Part shown: positions 24,920 through 32,969 of the stretch, piece by piece | Layout of the letters: each line of letters begins with the position of its first letter | How positions within the stretch are numbered: the first letter of the stretch is position 1 | NCBI GenBank assembly: GCA_034423195.1 | Contig: DAOUIZ010000002.1 | Coordinates: 45,549-109,548 of the forward strand | Reading direction: 5' to 3' | DNA from: CATOSK01 sp034423195 | GTDB taxonomy: Bacteria; Chloroflexota; Dehalococcoidia; Lucifugimonadales; UBA3495 | DNA: 64,000 nt | Notes under the pieces: model-generated | What the model saw: only the letters and a program-made list of their open reading frames with translations | Told to the model about the DNA's origin: nothing | Databases searched by the model: none | Program-made: the position numbers and the translations under genes

Positions 24920-26495
24920 CGCGATAAGCCTGGAAGTATTCAAGAACATGTTCATCTCGGTTTCCGAGGAGATGGGCGTGGCGCTACAGCGGACCTCGTA
25001 CTCGCCGAACATCAAGGAACGGCGGGACTTTTCCTGCGCTATCTTCGATCCGGCGGGGCAGATGGTGGCGCAGGCGGCGCACCAGCCGGTCCACCTGGGG
25101 GCGATGCCGGCGTCGGTGCAGGCGGCGCTGGACACCTTCCCGCAGTCGCTGCGGCCGGGGGATATGGTCATCCTGAATGACCCGTACCTGGGGGGGACGC
25201 ACCTGCCGGACATTACGCTGGTGGCGCCGGTCTATACCGGGAAGGGGGACGAGCGGCGGTTGGTGGGGTTCGTGTCCAACCGGGGGCATCACGCGGATGT
25301 GGGGGGGATGACGCCGGGGTCGCTGCCGCTGTCCACGGAGCTTTACCAGGAGGGGCTGGTGCTGCCTCCCATCAAGCTGGCGCGGGCGGGGAGGCTGAAC
25401 CAGGAGGTTATCCAGGTCATCTGCCGGAACTCGCGGACGCCGGAGGAGCGGAAGGGGGATTTGGCGGCGCAGATCGCGTCCATACGGGTGGGGGAGAAAC
25501 GGCTGCAGGAAGTGGCCGAGTCCTACGGGGTAGGGGAGACGCTGGAGCACATGGGGGCGCTACTGGACTACTCGGAGCGGGTGACGCGGCGGGCAATCGA
25601 GGACATTCCCGACGGGTCGTACCACGTCCTTGATTACATGGACGACGACGGGCTGACCGAGGAGCCGGTGCCCATCGAAGTCACAATCACGGTGGCCGGT
25701 GACGGGCTGAAGATCGACTTCACGGGAACGTCGCCGCAGCGGCCGGGGTGCATCAACGCTCCGCAGGCGGTGACGGTGTCGGCGTCGCTGTACGCCATCC
25801 GGTGCATCGTGGGGGACGACGCTCCGGCCAACCAGGGATGCTTGCGCCCGGTGGAGATTGTGACGCCGGTGGGGACGCTGGTGAATCCGCAGCCGCAGCG
25901 GGGCGTGGCCGGAGGGAACGTGGAGACTTCCCAGAGGATTACGGACGTGCTGCTGGCGGCCTTCGCGCAGGCGCTGCCGGAGCTGATTCCGGCGGCGAGC
26001 CAGGGGACGATGAACAACCTGCTCATCGGGGGGCACGACCTGGCGCGGGACAAGCCCTTCGTCTACTACGAGACCATCGGCGGTGGGATGGGGGCGCGGC
26101 CCGAGAAAGACGGGATTTCCGGCATTCACACGCACATGACCAACACGAGCAACACTCCGGTGGAGGCGATGGAGTTCGCCTTCCCGCTGCGGCTGAAGCG
26201 GTACGCACTAAGGCGGGGGTCCGGCGGGCAGGGGCAGCACAACGGGGGCGACGGGCTGGTGCGGGACGTGGAGTTTTTGAGTCCGGCGCGGGTGACGGTG
26301 CTGTCGGAGCGGCGGAGGTTCGCTCCGCCGGGGCACCACGGGGGACACCACGGGGAGCCGGGGGAGAATGTGCTGTTCCGGGGCGGGGTAGAAGAGGTGC
26401 AGCTGGCTGGGAAGGAGACGCTGGACGTGGAGGCTGGGGACATTCTGAGCATCCGCACCCCGGGGGGCGGGGGCTGGGGGGCGCCGGAGGGGTAG
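24909..26495 (+). CDS. Hydantoinase/oxoprolinase B subunit (HyuB-like)
   Basis: This 528-residue protein is the catalytic Hydantoinase_B partner. Visible signatures are LQRTSYSPNIKERRDFSCAIFDPAGQMVAQA, ILNDPYLGGTHLPDITLV and FVSNRGHHADVGG near the start, and ETIGGGMGARPEKDG late. The C-terminal LSIRTPGGGGWG is typical. The start codon ATG 24909 overlaps the PIG-L stop by 11 bases. With HyuA at 21920 it should form an ATP-dependent ring-opening or carboxylating complex. Confidence 0.9.
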   Translation: MAVDAISLEVFKNMFISVSEEMGVALQRTSYSPNIKERRDFSCAIFDPAGQMVAQAAHQPVHLGAMPASVQAALDTFPQSLRPGDMVILNDPYLGGTHLPDITLVAPVYTGKGDERRLVGFVSNRGHHADVGGMTPGSLPLSTELYQEGLVLPPIKLARAGRLNQEVIQVICRNSRTPEERKGDLAAQIASIRVGEKRLQEVAESYGVGETLEHMGALLDYSERVTRRAIEDIPDGSYHVLDYMDDDGLTEEPVPIEVTITVAGDGLKIDFTGTSPQRPGCINAPQAVTVSASLYAIRCIVGDDAPANQGCLRPVEIVTPVGTLVNPQPQRGVAGGNVETSQRITDVLLAAFAQALPELIPAASQGTMNNLLIGGHDLARDKPFVYYETIGGGMGARPEKDGISGIHTHMTNTSNTPVEAMEFAFPLRLKRYALRRGSGGQGQHNGGDGLVRDVEFLSPARVTVLSERRRFAPPGHHGGHHGEPGENVLFRGGVEEVQLAGKETLDVEAGDILSIRTPGGGGWGAPEG

Positions 26496-26623
26496 GGGAC
26501 GGATAAATTTCTAACCGCGATAGCTCGTTATATCATCTGCCCATCTTCTCCGCCTTGGCATAATGGCTTGCCCCCTGGAGGTGGAGCGGGGAGACATACC
26601 GTTCCAAAAACTCCGGCGCAACT

Positions 26624-26664
26624 GTCAAGCAAGGCTTGACTGTACAGCTTTGTTCGGGTACTTT
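26624..26664 (+). promoter_or_regulatory. Possible promoter with palindrome over the -35
   Basis: A perfect 7-bp inverted repeat GTCAAGC-AAG-GCTTGAC (26624-26640) overlaps a TTGACT -35 (26636-26641). After a 17-base spacer comes a weak -10 TACTTT (26659-26664). It could control the small gene at 26732 and dcd. The poor -10 keeps confidence low. Confidence 0.3.
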
Positions 26665-26731
26665 CCACACGCAATAAAGAATTTGCCAATGGCTGACCGA
26701 AGACGATCTTTCTTCAGGAGGTGGCGAGGCC

Positions 26732-27055
26732 GTGGTACAAATCCCTCGATGGAGAGTTGAGCCGGAGCCCGTCCTAGTGAATTGCCAGAACGTAAAGCTA
26801 TTGCCTCAATCGAGTGAGTGCATAGTGCAGTTCGAGACCAAGGGGGGGCATTTTACGTCCTTCGTCCCAAGCCGGCATGTTAACCCCTCCGACAAACAAC
26901 TTCACGCGTTCATCATCGCCGACGTTGACCAGGGCGTCCTGGTAGACATTCCCGCGGAAACTCTTACCTCCAGTTCCAGGATCCTGGTTTTGGATTCGGA
27001 GAAGGATTCTCTGTTGTCGTTCCACGACTGGGTTACGGCCAATGGTTCTCAGTGA
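26732..27055 (+). CDS. Hypothetical protein upstream of dcd
   Basis: This 107-residue protein, MVQIPRWRVEPEPVL..., is of mixed alpha/beta character with no recognised family. It starts at GTG 26732 with AGGAGG about ten bases upstream and overlaps the dcd start by 14 bases. That overlap implies translational coupling and a possible shared role in dCTP or dUTP metabolism. It is less GC-rich than its neighbours. Confidence 0.55.
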   Translation: MVQIPRWRVEPEPVLVNCQNVKLLPQSSECIVQFETKGGHFTSFVPSRHVNPSDKQLHAFIIADVDQGVLVDIPAETLTSSSRILVLDSEKDSLLSFHDWVTANGSQ

Positions 27056-27596
27056 CCACGAAATCTGGATGGAGATAGGCAGCGGGAGACTGCAATTTAC
27101 ACCGCCCATTGTGGCAGATCAGGTCAGCCCTTCCGCAGTAGACCTGCGGCTCAGCGATAATTTTACGGTCTTCAACCCCCCACCCCCGGCGGGCGTATCA
27201 ATGGCAATCGACCTGGCGAAGATAGAAAATGTGGAAGCAATAGCTGAAGCATACGGAGAGGAGCGGACAGTTCCGGCTGGTGAGACCTTCTCACTGATGC
27301 CCGGACAGTTCGTACTAGCCTACACCAAGGAGCGGGTCAAGCTTCCCAACTATCTGTCGGGCCGGATAGAAGGCCGCAGTTCATTCGCCAGGCTGGGGAT
27401 ATCCATCCACCAGACTGCCCCGACGGTTCACGCAACTTTTGAAGGTCAATTGCGCCTGGAAATACTGAACAACGGCCCGTACGAGTGCAGATTGTCTCCT
27501 GACCTGCGAATCTGCCAACTAGTGCTGGAAAGGCTGGGCAGCCCGGCAATCACGAGACTCAACAGCTTGTTCCAACAGCAGGGCCAGAACACCTAG
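27042..27596 (+). CDS. dcd: dCTP deaminase / dUTPase family protein
   Basis: This 184-residue trimeric dUTPase-fold protein carries the dCTP deaminase signature SGRIEGRSSFARLG (Ser and Arg of the active site), HQTAPTVHATFEGQLRLEILNNG (catalytic Glu within LEILN) and a Gln-bearing C-terminal strand RICQLVLERL. It converts dCTP to dUTP, or in bifunctional relatives to dUMP, feeding thymidylate synthesis. Start is ATG 27042 inside the previous gene, with a poor ribosome site, so it depends on coupling. Confidence 0.82.
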   Translation: MVLSDHEIWMEIGSGRLQFTPPIVADQVSPSAVDLRLSDNFTVFNPPPPAGVSMAIDLAKIENVEAIAEAYGEERTVPAGETFSLMPGQFVLAYTKERVKLPNYLSGRIEGRSSFARLGISIHQTAPTVHATFEGQLRLEILNNGPYECRLSPDLRICQLVLERLGSPAITRLNSLFQQQGQNT

Positions 27597-27695
27597 CCGT
27601 ACGAAACATGACGCGCTGCATGCGCCACCCCCTTGTCATTGGAAATGCAGAACTCTCAGGAGAAATTGGCGGGTGGCAGACGGGGAAAAATGTCG

Positions 27696-27701
27696 TATAA
27701 T
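27696..27701 (+). promoter_or_regulatory. Candidate -10 box for the 80-residue protein
   Basis: A perfect TATAAT lies 66 bases upstream of ATG 27768. The sequence 16 bases further up, TGGCAG, is a poor -35. Confidence 0.35.
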
Positions 27702-27767
27702 GGGGGCGCATTTAGGGCAGGCTCGGCCTTCAGGCGGGTTTTTGCCAGATGAATGGAGGAGGAGAAT

Positions 27768-28010
27768 ATGCCGGACATCTACTACGCCAGGGTAAGCAAC
27801 TTCCTGTCCGACTCCCGCGACCGGACCATCGTGAGGGGTGATTCCGAGGAGGAAGTCCTGAACGGGGTGTACGAATACCTGAGGAGCGACGAGGCCCGGT
27901 CCCGCTACCCAGCGGTCACCGACCCCACGGAGCTGGAGAACAACATCCGCCGGTGCATCTTCAAGAAGGGCACGAAGGTGTTCGCCACCCGTGCGCCGCA
28001 GGAACACTAG
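27768..28010 (+). CDS. Small conserved-looking hypothetical protein
   Basis: This 80-residue, charged cytoplasmic protein begins MPDIYYARVSNFLSDSRDRT and contains SEEEVLNGVYEYLRSDEARSRYP. It has an excellent ribosome site (GGAGGAGGAG before ATG 27768), its own candidate promoter at 27696 and a strong terminator at 28044. It therefore looks like a well-expressed single gene. No family is recognised. Confidence 0.65.
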   Translation: MPDIYYARVSNFLSDSRDRTIVRGDSEEEVLNGVYEYLRSDEARSRYPAVTDPTELENNIRRCIFKKGTKVFATRAPQEH

Positions 28011-28043
28011 AGCGTTCCTGACACTTTATCCGGCAAGACCGTT

Positions 28044-28070
28044 AAAGCCCCGGAATGCTCCGGGGCTTTT
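28044..28070. terminator. Bidirectional Rho-independent terminator
   Basis: An 11-bp perfect stem AAAGCCCCGGA / TCCGGGGCTTT with the 4-base loop ATGC ends in TTTT on the plus strand; the minus strand has TTTAAC. It serves the rightward gene ending at 28010 and probably also the leftward one ending at 28123. Confidence 0.85.
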
Positions 28071-28122
28071 GGTTTGGGGCCGGTTTGCCTGCAGGGGACC
28101 GGATAGTTCTATGTAGGTCCGG

Positions 28123-28467
28123 CTAGTTGCCGTCGTCGAAGCTGACGATGATGATGGCGTTGGCGATGAGGGTGCCGTCATCGCCGCCGTCGTTGAGGAC
28201 TTCGAGGCCCCCGGGGACGACGTTGATGTATCCGGTGCCGTGGGGCAGGACGGACAGGACGGCGTCGCCGTCGACCTTATCGGGCTGGGGAACGCCGATG
28301 GTGACGTCGACCCGCATTTCATCGGCGGTCTTGCCGATCAGCCTCTGAAATCCCAGGCTGCTGTGGTGGATGGCGTCGAAGACCGCGCGTTGAGCGGCGG
28401 AAGTGTAGTCCAAGCCGTGGACGTCAACACCCATCCCCATCTCAGTAACACATCGAACCAGAGCCAT
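28123..28467 (-). CDS. Lin0512 family protein
   Basis: This 114-residue protein fits the Lin0512 family of unknown function: EMGMGVDVHGLDYTSAAQRAVFDAIHHSSLGF, then VDVTIGVPQPDKVDGDAVLSVLPHGTGYINVVPGGLEV and a C-terminal IIIVSFDDGN. Members are small, often stand beside metabolic genes, and have no experimentally fixed role known to me. ATG 28467 has GAGGTGA upstream. It is transcribed divergently from modA. Confidence 0.8.
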   Translation of the reverse strand: MALVRCVTEMGMGVDVHGLDYTSAAQRAVFDAIHHSSLGFQRLIGKTADEMRVDVTIGVPQPDKVDGDAVLSVLPHGTGYINVVPGGLEVLNDGGDDGTLIANAIIIVSFDDGN

Positions 28468-28664
28468 TTCTAATCACCTCTCGTTGACCGGATACGGGAC
28501 TTTCCTGTTGTTGGCGCGGCGGCGGGACGATTCGCCTGCCGCCAGCGTGAACCATTAGACCCCAGGGCCGGGAAGCCGTCAAGTTGAGTTGACGGGGCGG
28601 GCGCGGCAGCCCCTTCCCCGCGGGCGGGGCCTCCGGTATATTTAACGCCGTTGTTTGCGGGATT

Positions 28665-29558
28665 ATGGGTCGATGCAGTCCGATGAGTCCGGTTTTCGCC
28701 CTGGGATTGGCGGTCGCGCTGGTGCTGCTGGCGGGAGCCGGATGCTCCGGCGCCGCCTCGGCGGGGGAGCGGGTGGAGCTGGTGGTGTTCGCGGCGGCGT
28801 CGCTGGCGGACGCCTTCCGGGAGATCGCGGAGGATTTTGAGGCGGAGAACCCGGGTGTGGAGGTAGTCCTGAATCTGGCGGGGAGCCAACGGCTGCGGGC
28901 GCAACTGGAACATGGGGCGAAGGCGGACCTGTTCGCTCCGGCGGACCGGGAACACGCGAAGGCAATCGTCGAGGGCGCTCTGTCCCGGGGAGAGCCGGTG
29001 GATTTCGCGCTGAACCGGCTGGCGGTAATCGTATCAAGGACGACGGAAGGAAGCGGGGATGCGCGCAGCCTGGGCTATCCGGGGATGCGGGTCGTCCTGG
29101 CCCATGAGACGGTGCCGGTGGGGAGATACACGCGGGAAATGCTGGCCAACCTGGAGTCGGAGCCGGGTTTTCCCGAAGATTTCGCAGGGCGGGTGACGGC
29201 CAACGTGGTGTCGGAGGAGCCCAACGTGCGCCGGGTGGCGCAAAAGGTGGCCCTGGGAGACGCGGACATGGGAGTGGTGTACCACACCGACGCGGTCTCG
29301 CCGGATATCGCTCCTTCGGTGCGGGTGGCGCCGTTGCCGGCCGAGGCCAACGTCGCGGCCCGGTATCCGGTGGTCCTGCTCAAGGACGGACGGGAGCCGG
29401 AAGCAGCGTCCCGGTTTGTTGAATACCTGCTTTCCGGGCCGGGGCAGGGCACCCTGGCAAGGCACGGTTTCGTCCCGATCCCGGGAATGGCGGTAGAGGT
29501 ACAGGGTACGGAGGCCGCGCCGGGAGAGACCTCCGGTCCAATCTCCAGTCCAGGATGA
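28665..29558 (+). CDS. modA: Molybdate ABC transporter substrate-binding protein
   Basis: This 297-residue periplasmic-type binding protein has a signal sequence (VFALGLAVALVLLAGAGCSG) with a probable lipid-anchored Cys, then the ModA opening LVVFAAASLADAFREIAEDFE and NLAGSQRLRAQLEHGAKADLFAPAD. ALGDADMGVVYHTDA is typical of the ligand-contact region. It captures molybdate or tungstate outside the membrane and delivers it to ModB. Start may be ATG 28665 or ATG 28683; its stop overlaps modB. Confidence 0.9.
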   Translation: MGRCSPMSPVFALGLAVALVLLAGAGCSGAASAGERVELVVFAAASLADAFREIAEDFEAENPGVEVVLNLAGSQRLRAQLEHGAKADLFAPADREHAKAIVEGALSRGEPVDFALNRLAVIVSRTTEGSGDARSLGYPGMRVVLAHETVPVGRYTREMLANLESEPGFPEDFAGRVTANVVSEEPNVRRVAQKVALGDADMGVVYHTDAVSPDIAPSVRVAPLPAEANVAARYPVVLLKDGREPEAASRFVEYLLSGPGQGTLARHGFVPIPGMAVEVQGTEAAPGETSGPISSPG

Positions 29559-30370
29559 GGGCCAGGGTTCCGTCTTCATCAACGCTATGGGCGCCCGCCG
29601 GCCTGTCGGCGACCCTGGTTTACGTCGCCTTCGTCGGGGTGCCGGTGCTGGGTTTGCTGATCAAGGCGGCGCAGCAGGACAGCTTCGGGGACAGTTTGAC
29701 CAGTCCGCTGACCATGCAGGCGCTGCGGTTGTCGCTGCAGACCAGCGCAATCAGCGTGGCTGTGATGGTGGCGTTCGGGACTCCCTTTGCGCTGTTCCTG
29801 GCGCGGAGCGAGTCCCGCATGGTGCGGGTGGTGGACGTGCTGGTGGAGCTTCCCATCGTGCTGCCGCCCGTGGTGGTGGGGCTGGCGATGCTGATGGCCT
29901 TCGGAAGGCAGGGAATCCTGGGGGGTCCACTGGCGGCGGCGGGGATAGACCTGCCCTTCACAACGACGGCGGTGGTATTCGCGCAGGTGTTCGTGGCGGC
30001 CCCTTTTTACATCCGGTCGGCCAAGCTGGGATTCCAGGCCGTGCCGGACGACTTCGAGGACATTTCGAGGACACTAGGGGTATCGCCGTGGCGGACGTTC
30101 TGGCGGCTGACGCTGCCGCTGGCAGCGCCGTCGCTGCTGGGAGGGCTGTCCCTGGCGTGGGCGAGGGCCATCTCGGAGTTCGGGGCGACCATCATGTTCG
30201 CGGGCAACCTGCCGGGGAGGACGCAGACCATGCCGCTGGCCATCCTGACGGCGCTGGAGAGCGACCTGGGATCGGCGCTGGCGTTGTCGGCGATGCTGCT
30301 GGCCGGGTCGGCGCTAGTGCTGGTGGCGCTGGGGTTGGCGGCGCGGCGGAACTGGCAGGGCCGGCCATGA
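29555..30370 (+). CDS. modB: Molybdate ABC transporter permease
   Basis: This 271-residue inner-membrane permease has about six hydrophobic helices and the cytoplasmic EAA-type loop DDFEDISRTLGVSPWRTFWRLTLPLA that docks to ModC. LPIVLPPVVVGLAMLMAFGRQG and EFGATIMFAGNLPGRTQTMPLAI are typical of ModB. Start ATG 29555 overlaps the modA stop (ATGA), and its own stop overlaps modC the same way. Confidence 0.93.
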   Translation: MRARVPSSSTLWAPAGLSATLVYVAFVGVPVLGLLIKAAQQDSFGDSLTSPLTMQALRLSLQTSAISVAVMVAFGTPFALFLARSESRMVRVVDVLVELPIVLPPVVVGLAMLMAFGRQGILGGPLAAAGIDLPFTTTAVVFAQVFVAAPFYIRSAKLGFQAVPDDFEDISRTLGVSPWRTFWRLTLPLAAPSLLGGLSLAWARAISEFGATIMFAGNLPGRTQTMPLAILTALESDLGSALALSAMLLAGSALVLVALGLAARRNWQGRP

Positions 30371-31500
30371 CGACCGGATGGGTGGAGTGCCGGCTGGGGG
30401 ACTTTGTCCTGGAGACCTCGTGGGAAACGAGTCCCGGGGAGGTCCTGGTGCTGTTCGGTCCGTCGGGGGCGGGCAAGACGACCACACTGCGGGCCATTGC
30501 GGGGCTGGCGCGTCCCGACCGGGGCCGGATCGAGGTCGGGCGTCAACTGGTCTACGAGAGCGCGTCCGGGACTTGGGCGCCGCCGCACAAGAGACGGGTG
30601 GGGTACATGACGCAGGAGTACCACCTGTTTCCCCACCTGACGGTCCGGGACAACATCGGCTACGGGCTGCAAGGGAGACCCGCGGATGAACGCCGGGAAG
30701 CCGTAGGCGCGCTGCTGGACTCGCTCCGGCTGGCGGACCTGGCGGAGCGCCGGACGTGGGAGTTGTCGGGAGGACAGGCGCAGCGGGTGGCGCTGGCCCG
30801 GGCGCTGGCGGTCGATCCGGCGGCGCTGCTCCTGGACGAGCCGTTCTCGTCGCTGGACGGTGAGCTGCGGCGGACGCTGCGGGGGGAGATCCGGGCCGTC
30901 CTGGCGCGGGCGAACATTCCGGTCATCATGGTGACCCACGACCGGGAGGAGGCGCTGGCGTTGGGGGATACGGTGCAGGTAATCGACGGGGGGCGGACGC
31001 TGGCACGGGGGGAGCCGCTGGAAGTGCTGGGGCAGCCGGGCCAGGGCCGGCTGGCGCGGCTGGTGGGGGTGGAGAACGTCCTGCCGATGATGGTGGCGGC
31101 GCGGAACCCGCGGGATGGTACCATGGAGTGCGTTGTCCGGGACGGGGCGGATGAATCCGTAAGACCGTTCCGGCTGGAAGCGCCGATCAGCGATTTCGGA
31201 GAGGGGGAGGCGGTCACGGTGGGACTGCGGGCGTCGGACGTAATCCTGGCGACGGAACGGCTGGCAAGCTCGTCGGCGCGGAACCAGGCCTTGGGGACGG
31301 TGACCGGGGTGGAACTGCGCCCTCCCGGTTACCAGGTGACGCTGGACTGCGGCGGGGTGGCTTTACAATGCCATATCACGGGAAGCTCGCTGACGGAGAT
31401 GGGAATCCATCCGGGGCAGGAGCTCTGGGCGGTGTTCAAGGCGTCTTCGTGCTTCCTCGTTGAAGACGACCAAGTTGAAGACGGCCAAGTATCAGACTGA
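30367..31500 (+). CDS. modC: Molybdate ABC transporter ATP-binding protein
   Basis: This 377-residue ABC ATPase has Walker A GPSGAGKTT near residue 35, the signature LSGGQAQR, Walker B ALLLDEP and the switch His in VMVTHD. The C-terminal third carries a TOBE-like oxyanion-sensing region. Start ATG 30367 overlaps the modB stop by four bases. A 15-base tandem duplication at 31459-31488 gives an acidic tail VEDDQVEDGQVSD just before the stop. It powers molybdate import. Confidence 0.92.
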   Translation: MTTGWVECRLGDFVLETSWETSPGEVLVLFGPSGAGKTTTLRAIAGLARPDRGRIEVGRQLVYESASGTWAPPHKRRVGYMTQEYHLFPHLTVRDNIGYGLQGRPADERREAVGALLDSLRLADLAERRTWELSGGQAQRVALARALAVDPAALLLDEPFSSLDGELRRTLRGEIRAVLARANIPVIMVTHDREEALALGDTVQVIDGGRTLARGEPLEVLGQPGQGRLARLVGVENVLPMMVAARNPRDGTMECVVRDGADESVRPFRLEAPISDFGEGEAVTVGLRASDVILATERLASSSARNQALGTVTGVELRPPGYQVTLDCGGVALQCHITGSSLTEMGIHPGQELWAVFKASSCFLVEDDQVEDGQVSD

Positions 31501-31524
31501 CGGACAGGAGATTGGAGCAGGTCA

Positions 31525-32184
31525 ATGGGCGAGTACCAGGGGATTCTTTTCGACATGGACGGGGTGCTGGTGGACAGCGAGCCGCTGTTCCTGCGGGCGA
31601 TCAACCGCATCGTGACGGAGACGGGGAACGATCCCGTCTCAGAGGACGAGAACGAGGAGCACCTGCTGGGGACGACGGTGGAGGGGACCTGGGAGGAACT
31701 GAAGAAGATACGGCGCCTGCCGGACAGCATCGAGTCGTACATCGAGCGATACGATGAGGTGGTGCGGGAGGTGCTGTTCCATGACCTGGTCCCGCAGCCG
31801 GGGGTCAAGCGGCTGGTGGAGGAGTGCGAGCGACGGGGGCTGCCCAAGGCGGTGGCATCCTCATCCCGGAGAGACTGGGTGGAGATGAAGCTGGAAGCCA
31901 TCGGCCTGCAGGGGCGGTTCCACGCGGTGCTGGGAGGGAACGACGTGGTGAACGGCAAACCCGACCCCGAAATCTACCTGAAGGCGGCGGAAAGCCTGGG
32001 GCTGGCGGCGGGGTCGTGCATCGCCATCGAGGACTCGCCCATCGGGATTGAGGCGGCGGCCAGCTCGGGGGCCTTCACCATCGCGGTCCGCACGCATTTC
32101 ACGCGGAACCTGGACATTTCCCGGGCGGACCTGATAGTGGACAGCCTGGAGGAGTTCGACTACTCGCTGCTGGCCGGGGAGTAG
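31525..32184 (+). CDS. HAD family phosphatase (beta-phosphoglucomutase-like)
   Basis: This 219-residue haloacid dehalogenase-like enzyme has motif I FDMDGVLVDSEP, motif II Ser in AVASSSR, the Lys in GKPDPEIYL, and motif III IEDSPIGIEAA. The cap domain follows motif I, as in the beta-phosphoglucomutase and sugar-phosphatase subgroup. It starts 24 bases after modC and may be the last gene of that operon, with no obvious link to molybdate. The substrate is unknown. Confidence 0.88.
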   Translation: MGEYQGILFDMDGVLVDSEPLFLRAINRIVTETGNDPVSEDENEEHLLGTTVEGTWEELKKIRRLPDSIESYIERYDEVVREVLFHDLVPQPGVKRLVEECERRGLPKAVASSSRRDWVEMKLEAIGLQGRFHAVLGGNDVVNGKPDPEIYLKAAESLGLAAGSCIAIEDSPIGIEAAASSGAFTIAVRTHFTRNLDISRADLIVDSLEEFDYSLLAGE

Positions 32185-32204
32185 CGGCCAGTCCTCAGCC
32201 AGGG

Positions 32205-32912
32205 TCAGCCGCGGCGACGGCGGCGCTGGGGAGTTCCCGGGTAGACCTTTTCCCGCAGCACCCATTCGAGACGCGCCCCCAGGGAGACGATTTCCTCGGG
32301 GCGCAGCAGGTCCAGGAGTTCCTGCAGGCGCGGCGTGGGAGTGGGCATCTGGTAGGCGAACTCGCGGAGGGACGCCAGGTGCCGCTCGGGGATGGGCTCG
32401 CCGCAGAAGTCCCAGATGCAGGTGCGGATCTTGGTGTCGGCGTGGAAGGTGAGGCCCTGGTCTATGCCCCAGAGCTTGCCGTCGTTGCCCATGATTATGT
32501 GTCCGGCCTTGCGGTCGGTGTTGTTGGCGACGAGGTCGTAGCAGGCGATCATCCGCAGGACGTCGTGGTGGGCGTCGCCGAGGGTGTAGTAGTTCTCGCG
32601 GGGGTTGTGCTCGATGAAGTGCTGGACTGATCCGATACCGTAGGGGCCGTCGCGGATGATGGTGAGGGGTATGAAGTCCCAGCCGAGGATTTCGCTAAGC
32701 AGGTAGGCGGCGTATTCCCGCTTGTAGAGGGTGCCGGAGGGGAAGTCCCAGAGGGGCACCTCGCCATCGCGGGGCTTGTAGATGGCGAACCCTTCCCGCT
32801 CGCCGAGGCGAATCCGGGAGAGGAAGGTGTAGTTGGAGCCATCCGGGGTGAGTTCGCACGACAGGAACTCGCCCTGGGAGAGGAATTCGTGAGTGGACTG
32901 GTCGAAGCTCAC
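32205..32912 (-). CDS. SCO1664 family protein (PI3/4-kinase-like fold)
   Basis: This 235-residue protein matches the SCO1664 family, distantly related to phosphatidylinositol 3/4-kinases: GFAIYKPRDGEVPLWDFPSGTLYKREYAAYLLSE, then VANNTDRKAGHIIM (catalytic loop with N and D) and WGIDQGLTFH (the metal-binding D). It may phosphorylate a protein or small molecule; no activity is known to me. The next gene is DUF3090, the partner with which it travels in Actinobacteria. The start is GTG 32912. Confidence 0.85.
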   Translation of the reverse strand: MSFDQSTHEFLSQGEFLSCELTPDGSNYTFLSRIRLGEREGFAIYKPRDGEVPLWDFPSGTLYKREYAAYLLSEILGWDFIPLTIIRDGPYGIGSVQHFIEHNPRENYYTLGDAHHDVLRMIACYDLVANNTDRKAGHIIMGNDGKLWGIDQGLTFHADTKIRTCIWDFCGEPIPERHLASLREFAYQMPTPTPRLQELLDLLRPEEIVSLGARLEWVLREKVYPGTPQRRRRRG

Positions 32913-32969
32913 CGATGGACGCTCGGCATGGGAAGGTCAACCGATGCCTGGCCGCCCGATGAGGGCCGG

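Noticed and set aside
26563..26760. Small frame beginning at 26563 before the dcd operon
   Set aside because: No ribosome site and no plausible protein features; the frame overlaps the supported gene at 26732.
28620..28664. ModE-like operator before modA
   Set aside because: A TATATTTAAC stretch is suggestive, but the two-fold symmetry and spacing of a ModE site are not met.
29587..30366. Long alternative frame running through modB into modC
   Set aside because: Its first 260 codons are a shifted reading of modB, rich in Gly, Arg and Ala with no family match. ModC itself starts at 30367 with an ATGA overlap.
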